Positions 22,901 to 31,569 of a stretch of 64,000 nt of DNA are shown here, one piece after another. The stretch comes from Paragorgia papillata (Eukaryota; Cnidaria; Anthozoa; Scleralcyonacea; Coralliidae). Where the stretch lies: NCBI GenBank assembly GCA_035771165.1, contig JAWNZC010000309.1, positions 1-64,000 of the forward strand. Direction: 5' to 3'. A program made the translations under genes and the position numbers. Every line of letters begins with the position of its first letter. The stretch's first letter is position 1. Below the pieces are notes generated by a model. That model did no database searches, was not told the DNA's origin, and saw nothing but the letters and a program-made list of their open reading frames with translations.

Positions 22901-23979
22901 TTCAAAATGTCTAAAATAACTCATACATTTAACACAGAAAGATGAAGGATTAAGTTTAGAAAATTTACACATACTTAAAACAACATCATAATGTTTATTA
23001 TTTAACCATAAACAAACGATATTATTTGTTAATTTTATTAAATTACCGTTCTCATCCGTACGAGAATCATAAATAATACAGTCGTCAAACTTATCAGAAT
23101 ATACTACCAAATCAACACCCTGAACTTTAAGAAATTTCTCATAAACATTACGAAAATTATTTGTTTTTACCTCTCCCTCAGGAATTCCACACTGTTGATA
23201 AATATTACGAATTTCATCGACTGTATAAAGTTCGTCTACTCCTTTATGAGGAGTTCTTTCCATTTTTATATATTTATCATCTTTTTTTAAATACGAAATT
23301 CCGACTAATAAACTAACTACAAAACAACAATTTTTAATAACACGATTTAACTTATCACATATTACATAAAAAACACGTAATCGACAATTACGATTATATT
23401 TATCAATGCTTTTTATTTTTACCTCCTCCATTATCGTTGCTAGTATTACCTAATCTTCTATAGATATGCTTTTTTCTTAAATTCTTATTTTTTTTCTTAT
23501 TTCTACTAAAATTCGACGAATGTGGGAATGTTTGTATGACTACATTCGATTCCCATCCGTTAGCTAATAAAGATTTATTACTCTGCATCATCCTTTGAAA
23601 AATATTCAACAAAAAATCAACATCAAATTGATTTAACGGAACTACAGCTGTAGAAAAATATGTTTTCGGAGCATGACTAAAAATAAATCTAACAAAATCA
23701 TTTTCTGACGTAGTAGATGCTCTAGCTACATTAAGTAAATACGAAAATACAAATCTTAATGATTGAAAAAAAAGCAATAAAATTAACATTTGCATTTCTA
23801 GAAATTGAAATATTTAATGTTTTCTGTTTCATTTTAAAACGATTATTGTATGATTCCTCTAAGATACTTGCATTAAAATTCTCTTCATTTTCTATATCTT
23901 CCTTTTTTCCTTTTTTCTTTCTTTCTTCAAGTAATTTAGTCAATTCATTAATCTCTTCATCTGTATATTGATTACTCAT
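19977..23979 (-). pseudogene. polB: Protein-primed family B DNA polymerase, many frame breaks
   Basis: This polymerase replicates Polinton DNA from terminal-protein primers. Visible parts in order: an N-terminal domain (FVRFIFSHAPKTYFS); Cys/His zinc-finger pairs (22.65-22.95 kb); exonuclease motifs FFDFETRND, LAHNGGRFDT and YYCTSDVS; polymerase motif A YIDFTSLYPF; motif B KQILNALWGKF; and motif C YFDTDS. All catalytic acids seen are intact. The sense is split among at least seven frames. Switches lie near 23765, 23410, 22630 (T9), 21975 (T14), 21460 (T8), 20820 and 20140 (T9), mostly in homopolymers. The last part ends at TAA 19979-19977, next to the ATPase. Confidence 0.88.
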
Positions 23980-24163
23980 TTTTCTTTTTCTTTCTAAAAC
24001 AACAAAAATATTTTTTTTGTCCTTCTTCTCTTTCTTCTATTTTTTCTATTTTTTCATCACCATCAACACGGTCAATAGTTATATTATCTGAATCATTTAC
24101 AGATATGCACGTAAATGAAAACAAAGGTTTATCTGTTCCAGCTTTTGCTAAAAAACTTCCCAT
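23972..24163 (-). CDS. Small putative lipid-anchored protein, 63 aa
   Basis: The protein starts MGSFLAKAGTDKP, with Gly2 available for N-myristoylation, though the family consensus prefers Ser/Thr at position 6 and here it is Ala. The middle is acidic and the end is CCFRKKKKNE, a Cys pair next to a basic patch that could be palmitoylated and bind membranes. Its stop overlaps the polymerase start by 8 bp, so it is probably co-transcribed. The membrane role is inference. Confidence 0.45.
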   Translation of the reverse strand: MGSFLAKAGTDKPLFSFTCISVNDSDNITIDRVDGDEKIEKIEEREEGQKKYFCCFRKKKKNE

Positions 24164-24267
24164 TTTTTTTTAATTTTTTTTTAAAAAAAAACTTAAAAAA
24201 AACAAAAAAACTAAAAAAAATAAAAAAACTCATTGAAAAGTAGCTTTCAAAAAGAAAATTTAAAAAA

Positions 24268-24582
24268 ATGACAACTGTTCATATAGAAATTTATTTAAAA
24301 AATTTAAAAAATGATAAAACTTACATCGGCTACGAAATTGAAGATAATGATAAAAATATTTTGTTTTCCCCTTTTATTCTAGGAGATGTCCTACGAGAAT
24401 TTGAAAAAGACGATAAAATATTATTTATATCATATTTTGAATTAAACGAAAGACTTAAAGATATGAAAAAACAAATTGTATATATTCCCGGCGATATTTT
24501 ATACAAAATTACATGTTTATTAAATTTTATTCAAAAAAAACAAAAAAATAAGAAATATATGGGAATAAGAACAATACATTAA
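24268..24582 (+). CDS. Hypothetical protein, 104 aa
   Basis: The frame is intact, ATG after an A-rich leader, with predicted mixed alpha/beta content and no transmembrane segment. I recognise no family. It is divergent from the minus-strand polymerase group, with about 100 bp of A/T-rich sequence between that probably holds promoters for both directions. Confidence 0.5.
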   Translation: MTTVHIEIYLKNLKNDKTYIGYEIEDNDKNILFSPFILGDVLREFEKDDKILFISYFELNERLKDMKKQIVYIPGDILYKITCLLNFIQKKQKNKKYMGIRTIH

Positions 24583-24627
24583 AAAAACCCCAAAAAAATA
24601 AGAAATATATGGAATAAGAAACAATAC

Positions 24628-24662
<35 letters not shown>
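24540..24662 (+). repeat. Tandem duplication of a 3' end plus poly(A) run
   Basis: The last about 45 bp of the preceding gene (aaaaaaataagaaatatatg...aagaacaatacatt) recur directly downstream with small differences, followed by a run of about 30 A at 24632-24660. The second copy is outside the frame. It looks like a slippage duplication. The pure A run could be a retroposed tail or an assembly artefact. Confidence 0.6.
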
Positions 24663-24663
<1 letters not shown>

Positions 24664-24717
24664 TAAAAAACAAAAAATTTAAGGAGAAGAACCCCTCTAA
24701 ACGGAGGTGGTAGAAGA

Positions 24718-25239
24718 ATGTCTACAATTTCACAAAGCGTTCGTGAATCTCGTCAATGTAAAAGTAAAAACAATAAAAAAGGCAAGATGTCGTAAAAGAA
24801 CAGCACATACCTGTAAGTGTTGGATACATTTAGCAAAAGAAGATAACTTACGTATTAAAAAATCAACAATTAGAAACGCTGGTGAAGGATTTATACAGTT
24901 GGAAAAAAACCATTCAAACGTAATAAAATAATTGGACTATATTCAGGACATCAAACAACTGTAAAACAAATGGATAGAAAATACGGAAAACACACCATTG
25001 CTCAGTACGGTTTATGTGATGGATTTAACGATTGTGTCGACTCTTTTAAAACAACCGATTGCGCCGCACGATACGCAAATGACGCGGCAGGATCAAGATT
25101 TACTAATAATTCTGATTTTATGGAAAAAACACAAAGAGTTCCTCATTTTAAATTACATACAACTAAAAGTATAAAACCCCATTGCGAAATATTAGCATCA
25201 TACGGAAACGATTACTGGCCTAAAGGATATTTTAGATAA
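24718..25239 (+). pseudogene. SET-domain protein, frame-broken
   Basis: SET domains transfer methyl groups to lysines, usually of histones. The protein starts at ATG 24718 with a basic, Cys-containing segment. A phase change near 24790 leads to RCRKRTAHTCKCW and then NLRIKKSTIRNAGEGF, the first SET strand. A second change near 24905 leads to IIGLYSGH, then DCAARYANDA (the usual (R)xxNH-like region has NDA here), and ends ILASYGNDYW, the SET post-loop strand. Cys-rich pre-SET, core and end are all in order. The tip of the active site (Asn, Tyr) appears retained. Confidence 0.65.
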
Positions 25240-25251
25240 AAAAAAAAAAAA

Positions 25252-25516
25252 ATGGGAAATAAAAAACGACAAAGAGGTGGTACTTTCAAAGGAAAAAAAA
25301 AACAGAGGATGACGTCAAAAAGGAGGGGAAAAAAAACCATTTTTTAATTCAGCAGTTTTACGTGATTTTGTCAAAACAAAAAATTTACTTAAAAACAAAA
25401 TAAATAAAGCAAAAAATACAATAATGAATACAAAAAACAATATATTTAAAAAAAATCAATCTGGAGGTTTTGTGAATTACCGAAGAAATTATCCTGAAAA
25501 ATATTATGTATATTAA
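25252..25516 (+). pseudogene. Small basic virion-type protein with Gly-Gly sites
   Basis: The first frame reads GNKKRQRGGTFKG, the same NKKRQRGG as the gene at 18631-18834. After a phase change around 25310-25340 the other frame has QKGGEKKPFFNSAVLRDF, a Lys/Asn-rich helix and QSGGFVNYRRNY, ending at TAA 25514-25516. Three Gly-Gly sites follow basic or polar residues. It is probably a core or cement protein. It is placed directly after the SET gene on the same strand. Confidence 0.45.
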
Positions 25517-25647
25517 AAAATATTTAACTGATCCTGAAAAACATAATTATACAAATACTTTAAAAAAATAGAAATATAATGAAAAAATATTGTGTAAATT
25601 AAAAATAAATAAACAACAAATTTAAAAATTTTCTTTTTCTTTTTTTT

Positions 25648-25839
25648 TTACATGAATTCATCAGAATAAACTATACAAATTTCATAATCTACATATGGTT
25701 TCAGAGTTTCACCATATTTTACATTTCCCATAGTTTTATAATTACCATCTTCAAATTTAACAAATTGAATCAATGCAATATCTTCATCATATGGTAATTT
25801 ATAGTTTAAATCGGTAAATTCAATCGATTTTGAAAACAT
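25648..25839 (-). CDS. Small acidic hypothetical protein, 63 aa
   Basis: This is a short intact frame, last of a minus-strand series that starts at 26957. It is acidic, mixed, and has no recognised domain. An open frame upstream without a further ATG suggests the start at 25839. The function is unknown. Confidence 0.4.
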   Translation of the reverse strand: MFSKSIEFTDLNYKLPYDEDIALIQFVKFEDGNYKTMGNVKYGETLKPYVDYEICIVYSDEFM

Positions 25840-25880
25840 CTCTTCTTTTTCATTTAAATTTATTAGCTGAAGTTCAGTCT

Positions 25881-26321
25881 TTACACAGGTTTTGCAACAT
25901 ATGATCCCATGTAAGCAAATGGAGGTTGGTTAACTGAGTCTTTCAATAAATGAGCTTCAAAAATTTTTTTTTTTACTTGCATAACAGAAAAAGTTATAGC
26001 ATCTTCATACTTGGATTTACAATTTTTTTTAATATCAATTTTAATACTATGAATAATTTTTTTCTTTTTATATTCTTTTTCATCAAAATCTAGTGTTAAA
26101 GAAGCATCCGAAAAGCTAGGTAGCGGGTCAGCAAAATAGGGGTTATATACCGAGATGCTTTCATCTTGTGCAACAATTTCTTGTCTAATAACACCTCTTT
26201 TCCACGAATGTTCACCAAACTTATAAACTCCATTTACTCTTTGTGAGATACGGTCTGGATTACTTAGTAACTCCAAATGCCAGAAACGATATTTTTTAAA
26301 AAAATTTTTTTTTTCACCCAT
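25881..26321 (-). CDS. Hypothetical protein, 146 aa
   Basis: The frame is intact and its ATG overlaps the end of the preceding gene by 8 bp. N-terminal KYRFWHLELLSNPDRI and a predicted beta-rich middle are seen, with no recognised motif. It is probably co-transcribed with the upstream DEDD-like gene. The function is unknown. Confidence 0.5.
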   Translation of the reverse strand: MGEKKNFFKKYRFWHLELLSNPDRISQRVNGVYKFGEHSWKRGVIRQEIVAQDESISVYNPYFADPLPSFSDASLTLDFDEKEYKKKKIIHSIKIDIKKNCKSKYEDAITFSVMQVKKKIFEAHLLKDSVNQPPFAYMGSYVAKPV

Positions 26322-26957
26322 AAATATTCAAAATTTTTACATAATCAGGATTTTTAAAAATTTTTTCATAAACTCTCGCTACAAAAAGAAGTACCTCGTA
26401 GTAGCTACAATGACAATTTGGCTTTACATGTTGTCTACAACTCTTTATATCCTTATTAAAATATCTTAATAATTTTTCATATTTTTCTACATTAAAATGT
26501 TCTAAATTTATAGCTGAAATACAAAATTCTTTACATAAACTAGATTCAATATTTCCTCCTTTATAACCTATTAAAACATTATCCGTTTTTGCCATTATTT
26601 CTTTAAAATATGTAAAAAAATTCTAATTGACTAAGATAATATTTGTTTTTCCTATAATTATATAATTTTAAACCATGAATCGAAAATTGTCTTCTCACGC
26701 ACGCTTTATTTCTTTCATCCAAATATCGATACGGATTATTACCAAAAAGATCCTCAGCAAAACAATGAATTAAATCATGCTTTTTTGTCTTCATATTAAA
26801 AAATAGAAACTTCGCGGTAATAACGTTTTCCATTAATTTGATAACATTCGCAATCCATAATATGTGTTACATTTTCCAAAATTTTTTTCCCTTTTTCTTT
26901 AAATAAATCCTCATGATTCTTGATTTCATTAAATTGACTATCATACACGGAATACAT
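26314..26957 (-). pseudogene. DEDD-exonuclease-like (RNase H fold) protein, frame-broken
   Basis: From ATG 26957 the first frame has HIMDCECYQING, a D-x-E pair like motif I of DEDD nucleases. A phase change near 26820 leads to a basic RRQFSIHGLKLYN segment. A second near 26600 leads to VLIGYKGGNIE, then INLEHF, and a Cys/His cluster (CRQHVKPNCHCSYYEV). This order resembles a DEDDh-like family seen in invertebrate genomes near mobile elements. I rest on the pattern only, and the fourth acidic residue is not placed. The role, if any, could be nucleic acid degradation. Confidence 0.4.
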
Positions 26958-27117
26958 TTTTACGACTAAAAATTTTTTACTTTTTTTTTACTTTATACAC
27001 TTTTTTTTAATCTATTTAATTTTTTTTAATTTTTTTACTTTTTTTACTTTATATTTTTTTTATTTTAAAAAACCTATATAATAAAAAACACAACAGAAAA
27101 AAATAACTAAAAAAAAA
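26958..27117. promoter_or_regulatory. Divergent promoter region
   Basis: Two divergent genes flank a very A/T-rich spacer of 160 bp. On + a TATATAA-type box (cctatataataaaa, about 27070-27083) lies about 40 bp before the ATG at 27118. On the minus side the A/T-rich sequence has possible TATA-like words, but none stands out. Confidence 0.4.
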
Positions 27118-27609
27118 ATGGAAGTAATAGTTGGATTTCATATGGATTCAAAAAAAAATAGTTACACGTTACTACAAGGATATGTAACAGATCTAAGAGA
27201 TTCCATTATGGTCGACGAAACATTGGGTGAAAGATATAACAAAGAAAACAACCATACTACCTACCTGAAGTGGTGGTATTACAACATTATGCAGCTCATT
27301 CATCGTGTAGCTACTATAGAAGGACGTCTTATAAAATTACTTTCACAAATTACCGATGAGAACGAGGAAGAAAAAGAATATATATCGAATATTTTAAAAG
27401 TATTAACAAAAGGGATTAATATTTTCAGAAAACAAAGACTTGAAATCATTGTAGAAGAACCATTAGATAACAGTATAATAACATGTATAATTATGATAAA
27501 ACACGCAATTAACAAATTAGAAAAAATCGTTCAATGTAATTCAGTGCAAAAAAATCAACATTTACTGGACAAACACATGGTTACTTGGGAAGATTGTCTC
27601 TCATATTAA
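27118..27609 (+). CDS. Hypothetical helical protein, 163 aa
   Basis: The frame is intact and downstream of a TATA-like box. It is predicted mostly alpha-helical with leucine/isoleucine-rich stretches (residues 55-150), so perhaps a helical bundle. No family is recognised and no transmembrane segment is clear. It is convergent with the minus-strand gene ending at 27646. Confidence 0.5.
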   Translation: MEVIVGFHMDSKKNSYTLLQGYVTDLRDSIMVDETLGERYNKENNHTTYLKWWYYNIMQLIHRVATIEGRLIKLLSQITDENEEEKEYISNILKVLTKGINIFRKQRLEIIVEEPLDNSIITCIIMIKHAINKLEKIVQCNSVQKNQHLLDKHMVTWEDCLSY

Positions 27610-27645
27610 TTCAATAATACTAACTTAAAATATTCGTAATTTTCT

Positions 27646-28109
27646 TCACAAAATTATTCTTTTGTGATGAAAACAGTTCAATTTTTTCTGTATTTCACTA
27701 TATATTGTATTATTCATAATACGAGGATTGTTAACTATAATTACATCTTCATTAAACCGTTTACAAATTTCTTCATTATTAACTTTTAAATCACTCAATA
27801 CAATAGGAAAAAACATTTCTAACCCTCTCCTTATGTGTTGTAGGACAACCGCACGACTGTTTCCACATTTTTGTTATTTCTTCACTAATTACTTCGATAT
27901 AAATCCCTCTTAATATTTCAATACACAAAATTGTACTTTCTGTAAGATTCTCTTGCCCAATATTCGAACCAAAACAAGAAAAAATTAGCAGTTTTGTCGA
28001 ATTCATCTGTAAAATAAAAAAATTTAAAAAAAAATCTTTGACCATATTTGGAATTGATATAGTCAATTTTTTCACTATATATATTAATAATTAAATTCTT
28101 CATTATCAT
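27646..28109 (-). pseudogene. Hypothetical protein, frame-broken, possible 5' intron
   Basis: The main frame starts at ATG 28006 (MNSTKLLIFSCFG) and runs to about 27800. The continuation to TGA 27646 is in another phase (SDLKVNNEEICKRFN). Immediately before the ATG the minus strand reads tttttttattttacag, a good 3' splice site. Further upstream another open frame begins at 28109, so a 5' exon is possible. The protein is about 120 aa, with a hydrophobic start and a CGCPTTH motif. The function is unknown. Confidence 0.4.
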
Positions 28110-28127
28110 TTTCTTTTCCCCTTCATC

Positions 28128-29380
28128 ATGTTTAAAAGGAAAAGAAAAAATGGTAATATATATAATAAAAAAATAAAGACAACAGAAAAAGAGGAAACAA
28201 TTACTTGGAAATGGATATTTACAATGATCCCGTCATTTCCTGAATTTCCTAACCGTTACTTTGGATATCTATACTGGTGTCTTGGACTTTTTACATTTGT
28301 ATCAAGGTGGTTTTTATACAGTTAATTCATATATATGAAGAGGATGCAAAATCATATGAAGAAGTTGAACCATACCCATTCTGGTTATTCAACAATATAC
28401 CCGATGTCAATACATTTATCAATTGCGAAGACCTTTATCCTTATGTTACTATATCGAACGGAATAGAAAACTATTTAATACCGGATATGACATTTTTTAG
28501 TGATAATAAGAAGAATAAATGAATTGTAAAATTCGATGAAAGCTATGAACTTGTACTATACCGTGATAATAGATTCCTTCATTCTTTTTTTCAAAAAAAT
28601 CCACTTATTAATGAGTATTATGTGATTTTGACAGTTTTAGCAACAAAAGTATCGTGCAAAATTGGTTTAATATTACAGCGTGTAAAATACTATCCAAACC
28701 GCCAATAATGAATACGCCCTTTACTAGCATTTTATTCAAAGGCGAATGTTGTGAAGAAGGAACATTCAATATATTTTCATTATTTTCAGATTTGATTGAG
28801 TCTGAAGAAAAATTGAAAGTTTGTTTTTTTCTATTTTCTATTGCGCCGGGATTTCTTTATAAAACCGTTTCATGTAATGAAAAAAAATGTAATATTGAAG
28901 AAATGTACAATATTACATTATGTTTTTTATGTTATTGCGATGCACACAACCCAAACGGAATATTACGACGTAATTGGCAATATACTTATTATTGTCAAAA
29001 TATGATAGAACATGTAAATGTTTTTCGAGGACACGCTCCTATATGTTGTAGATTTAAAGATTGTCGGCAAAACGGTGTAGACTATAACAATTGTTATGAA
29101 ATATTTGAATTTAATGAAATAAGTGATAGCTCAATAAAAGAAGAATCAAATATAATTTTTGTACACGAGCCCTCAATCTTCTCATACATGTTCTGATCAT
29201 AATGATGAAAATAATGATTATATTGAATTTACAACTCTTAATAGTGAAAGTTTTATTAAAATCAAAAAGGGTGAATTCCACCATGTTTTTGACTGTGTAA
29301 ACGCAACCATTCAAAACTTAACGGATAAAAGTATTCAACGAGTAAAAACAATGTTGCGAGAAGCCAATTTTATTAATTAA
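28128..29380 (+). pseudogene. Multi-part Cys-containing protein, better copy of a duplicated gene
   Basis: Four consecutive frames (28128-28325, 28277-28522, 28654-29196, 29159-29380) line up with the decayed copy at 4390-5545. Shared landmarks are the Tyr-Leu-Tyr-Trp...Gly-Leu segment, YCDAHNPNGILRRN and CRFKDC. The third frame has many Cys residues (CCEEG, NEKKCN, CCRFKDCRQ). The parts are separated by shifts, yet each part has a low density of stops. The protein would be about 400 aa. No family is recognised. Two copies in one element point to a gene under selection for dosage or diversification. Confidence 0.5.
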
Positions 29381-29457
29381 TTAATTAATTTTGTATCATA
29401 TTATTCAACTTATTGAATGAAGCTATATAAATTTCTCTATCTTCAAAAACAAACATA

Positions 29458-29968
29458 TTACTTTGTAATAATTCTAATTCTACGCATAAATTCTTGTGTT
29501 GTTTCAAATGTTTTTATTTTACAAAATAAATCATTATTTAATATAGCGACTAAAGTTTTTCCTATACGTCCATTACCGTCTAAAAACGGATGAATATACT
29601 GCAATGCAAAATATACACGAGTTACAATTAATTTGGATGAAGAATTATTAATATAAAATTCGTTTAATAAACGCATATATTCTTCAATATATTCAGGTAG
29701 AGGAGGATAATGGTTTCCCACAATTCTCATAAAATTTGAATATTTTCCGCCATTTTTTTTCATACAATATTTATGTAAGAAAATACATATTTCGCTAATA
29801 TTCAATTTTTTTTTTATTTTTTTTTTGAGAATAAAATTTACTAATTGCGTTACTCAATTTTGCACAAGAATACCAAAAACCATTTTTCTCCTCATCCTCC
29901 TCCATTCTAACTACATCACGAGAAAATATTTTAACTTTCAAATGAAACGAAGATTCATCTTTTTCCAT
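29458..29968 (-). pseudogene. Fic-domain protein, frame-broken near the N-terminus
   Basis: Fic enzymes transfer AMP or other nucleotide parts to protein hydroxyls. The clean frame (29458-29805) has NHYPPLPEYIEEYM, the family's flap and helix region, then HPFLDGNGRIGKTL at residues 72-85. That is the HxFxDGNGRxxR motif with the catalytic His, the acidic residue and the anion-binding GNGR intact, and the last Arg replaced by Lys. An N-terminal part (ATG 29968) joins through a phase change in an A/T run near 29815. I see no inhibitory helix motif (S/TxxxE). It is on the same strand as, and downstream of, the Bcl-2-like gene. Confidence 0.75.
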
Positions 29969-29996
29969 TTTTTCTCAAAAAATATTAGAAAAAACT

Positions 29997-30395
29997 TTAG
30001 AAGTAATAACACGTAAATATTAAAGAAAACGTTAGAATTGTTATAAATGTAATATCTTTTTTAAAATTTTCTCTCTGTCTTCTTCTTTTAATTTCCCTCT
30101 CCAAATAATCAGTACGTTTTAAATCCTTTACTGTCAATTTCACAAGACCCTTTATTTCTTCTTCTGTTAACTTTCCAGAACAAATTAAAATTACCGAATA
30201 AAAAGTTATAATTCTTCCCTCGTTATATGGTCCCAATGAAGTATAAAGTCGGTATAAACAATCAAATGACTCAAACTCAATGGTATTTATATTATACATT
30301 ACTATTTTTGAAACCTTCGAAATTTCATTTTCTAAAAATCCATTTTTATATACAATTCCATCGTCTTTAAGTTGAGTGATAATAACTTCCATCAT
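29997..30395 (-). CDS. Tail-anchored protein with a Bcl-2 BH1-like segment
   Basis: 132 aa, intact. Residues 57-70 (YNEGRIITFYSVIL) resemble the BH1 region of Bcl-2-type proteins. A charged stretch (KRRRQRENFKKD) is followed by a C-terminal hydrophobic anchor (residues 116-132), as in tail-anchored apoptosis regulators. Helical pattern upstream would fit a BH3-like helix, but I see no clear BH2 tryptophan. Its ATG overlaps the preceding stop (ATGA, 30392-30395). Adenoviruses and other DNA viruses carry such inhibitors. Here the call is a pattern-based guess; an unrelated tail-anchored protein is the alternative. Confidence 0.35.
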   Translation of the reverse strand: MMEVIITQLKDDGIVYKNGFLENEISKVSKIVMYNINTIEFESFDCLYRLYTSLGPYNEGRIITFYSVILICSGKLTEEEIKGLVKLTVKDLKRTDYLEREIKRRRQRENFKKDITFITILTFSLIFTCYYF

Positions 30396-30601
30396 TTTTT
30401 CTTCTTATCTGTTTTTTTCAAATCGTTTCTATATCTACTCTCCATTAACTCCAAATCATCTAAAACTTCTTTTATACTGTTCTGTTTATCTAATTTTTTC
30501 TTTTTAATTATAAAAATACGCTTCAATTCTCTAAATTTATTCTCCTGCCGATACAATAATATTACTGTTTGTTTTTGTACGAATAGATAATTCGGATACG
30601 T
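30392..30601 (-). CDS. Short coiled-coil-like frame upstream of the Bcl-2-like gene
   Basis: An open stretch of about 69 codons with no early ATG (only one Met, near residue 50) reads as Lys/Leu/Glu-rich coiled coil and ends in a TGA that overlaps the next ATG. The overlap argues that it is a real cistron or a 3' exon. The start is not identified and could come from splicing with sequences upstream. Confidence 0.35.
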   Translation of the reverse strand, partial: TYPNYLFVQKQTVILLYRQENKFRELKRIFIIKKKKLDKQNSIKEVLDDLELMESRYRNDLKKTDKKKK

Positions 30602-30609
30602 TTATTCTC

Positions 30610-31447
30610 TTTTTTGAAGCACTAATTTTTTAATATAATATTTTCTTTCTTTCTTTCCACCACTCGTTTCCATCTCTTCAACAGTATCCACTTCGCCGAG
30701 GGCATCATCGTCGTCGTCTTCGCCGTCTTCGTTGTCTTCGTCCAACAGTTTCAGCAGCTTCGTACAACGATTTTAATAAATTAATATTTTTTCCGCTTGT
30801 TTTTTTTGGTTCAATTTTAAATTCTGTAAGAACAGAGTCACTTCCTACGATATTAATTGTCTTATGAGGAATATACGATGGTGTTGAAGGAGATATTATT
30901 TGAGACTGCGGCGGATGTATAGGATGAGGAAAATAATCTACCGATGGTGTTTGTATCTGAGGAAAAAAATCTATCGGATGTTCACGGGGAAAATAATCTA
31001 TTCGGTTTTCATCATTTTCAGATTCCGTTGACGACGAAGACATAGCTAAGTCACTAATTAAAGATTTAAATGTACAATTTACTTGTTCGTTTACTTCTGC
31101 TTGTTGAGCTTCTTCACAAAAAGTATCAAATTCGTGTTGCTCTTTTCGCTGACCACCATCTCTTCTAGCTTTCCTTTCTGCTTCGTCCTCTTCTTGTTCC
31201 TTCAACGATTGTTGTTCTTTCTCGTACAGTAAAAGTTCTTCTTCTGCAATTCTTTTCCTTTCAACTACTAGAAAAAAAATATATAAAAATAAATAAATAT
31301 CGCTTTCAATTACCCTTTCTGATCTTCGACACATCTACTATTTTACGATTTTTTTAAAAAAAACACTTTTTCACCTTTTTCTAAATCTTTTGAACCATAA
31401 TTCGTCAACATTAATAGCAATTCATCATGCGTATTTTTCTGCTCCAT
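30610..31447 (-). pseudogene. Charged, YFP-repeat protein with a possible intron
   Basis: The first part starts at ATG 31447. After a shift near 31365 and a possible GT-AG intron (about 46 nt, roughly 31267-31312) the sense continues in a Glu/Lys/Arg-rich coiled coil (VERKRIAEEEL). Then comes a Ser/Asp-rich part with repeated DYFP/DFFP segments (DYFPREHPIDFFPQ, VDYFPHP), then KSLYEAAETV. Near 30745 the open frame runs into an Arg tract. An alternative phase gives an acidic DDDDD tail that ends near 30612. The (GAC/GTC)n run there could have shifted. The function is unknown. Confidence 0.4.
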
Positions 31448-31569
31448 TTTTTTTTCTCTTCCGTTCTCCACGATAGTCACGATAAAACTAAAAAAAATCA
31501 ATTTTTTGTTGTTTTTATTAAACATCACTATTCCATATATGGTAGTGTAAAATAACCTTCTACGTATGT

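Noticed and set aside
4390..29380. Terminal inverted repeats of the viral element
   Set aside because: The duplicated segments are in direct orientation and are coding. No matching inverted ends were seen.
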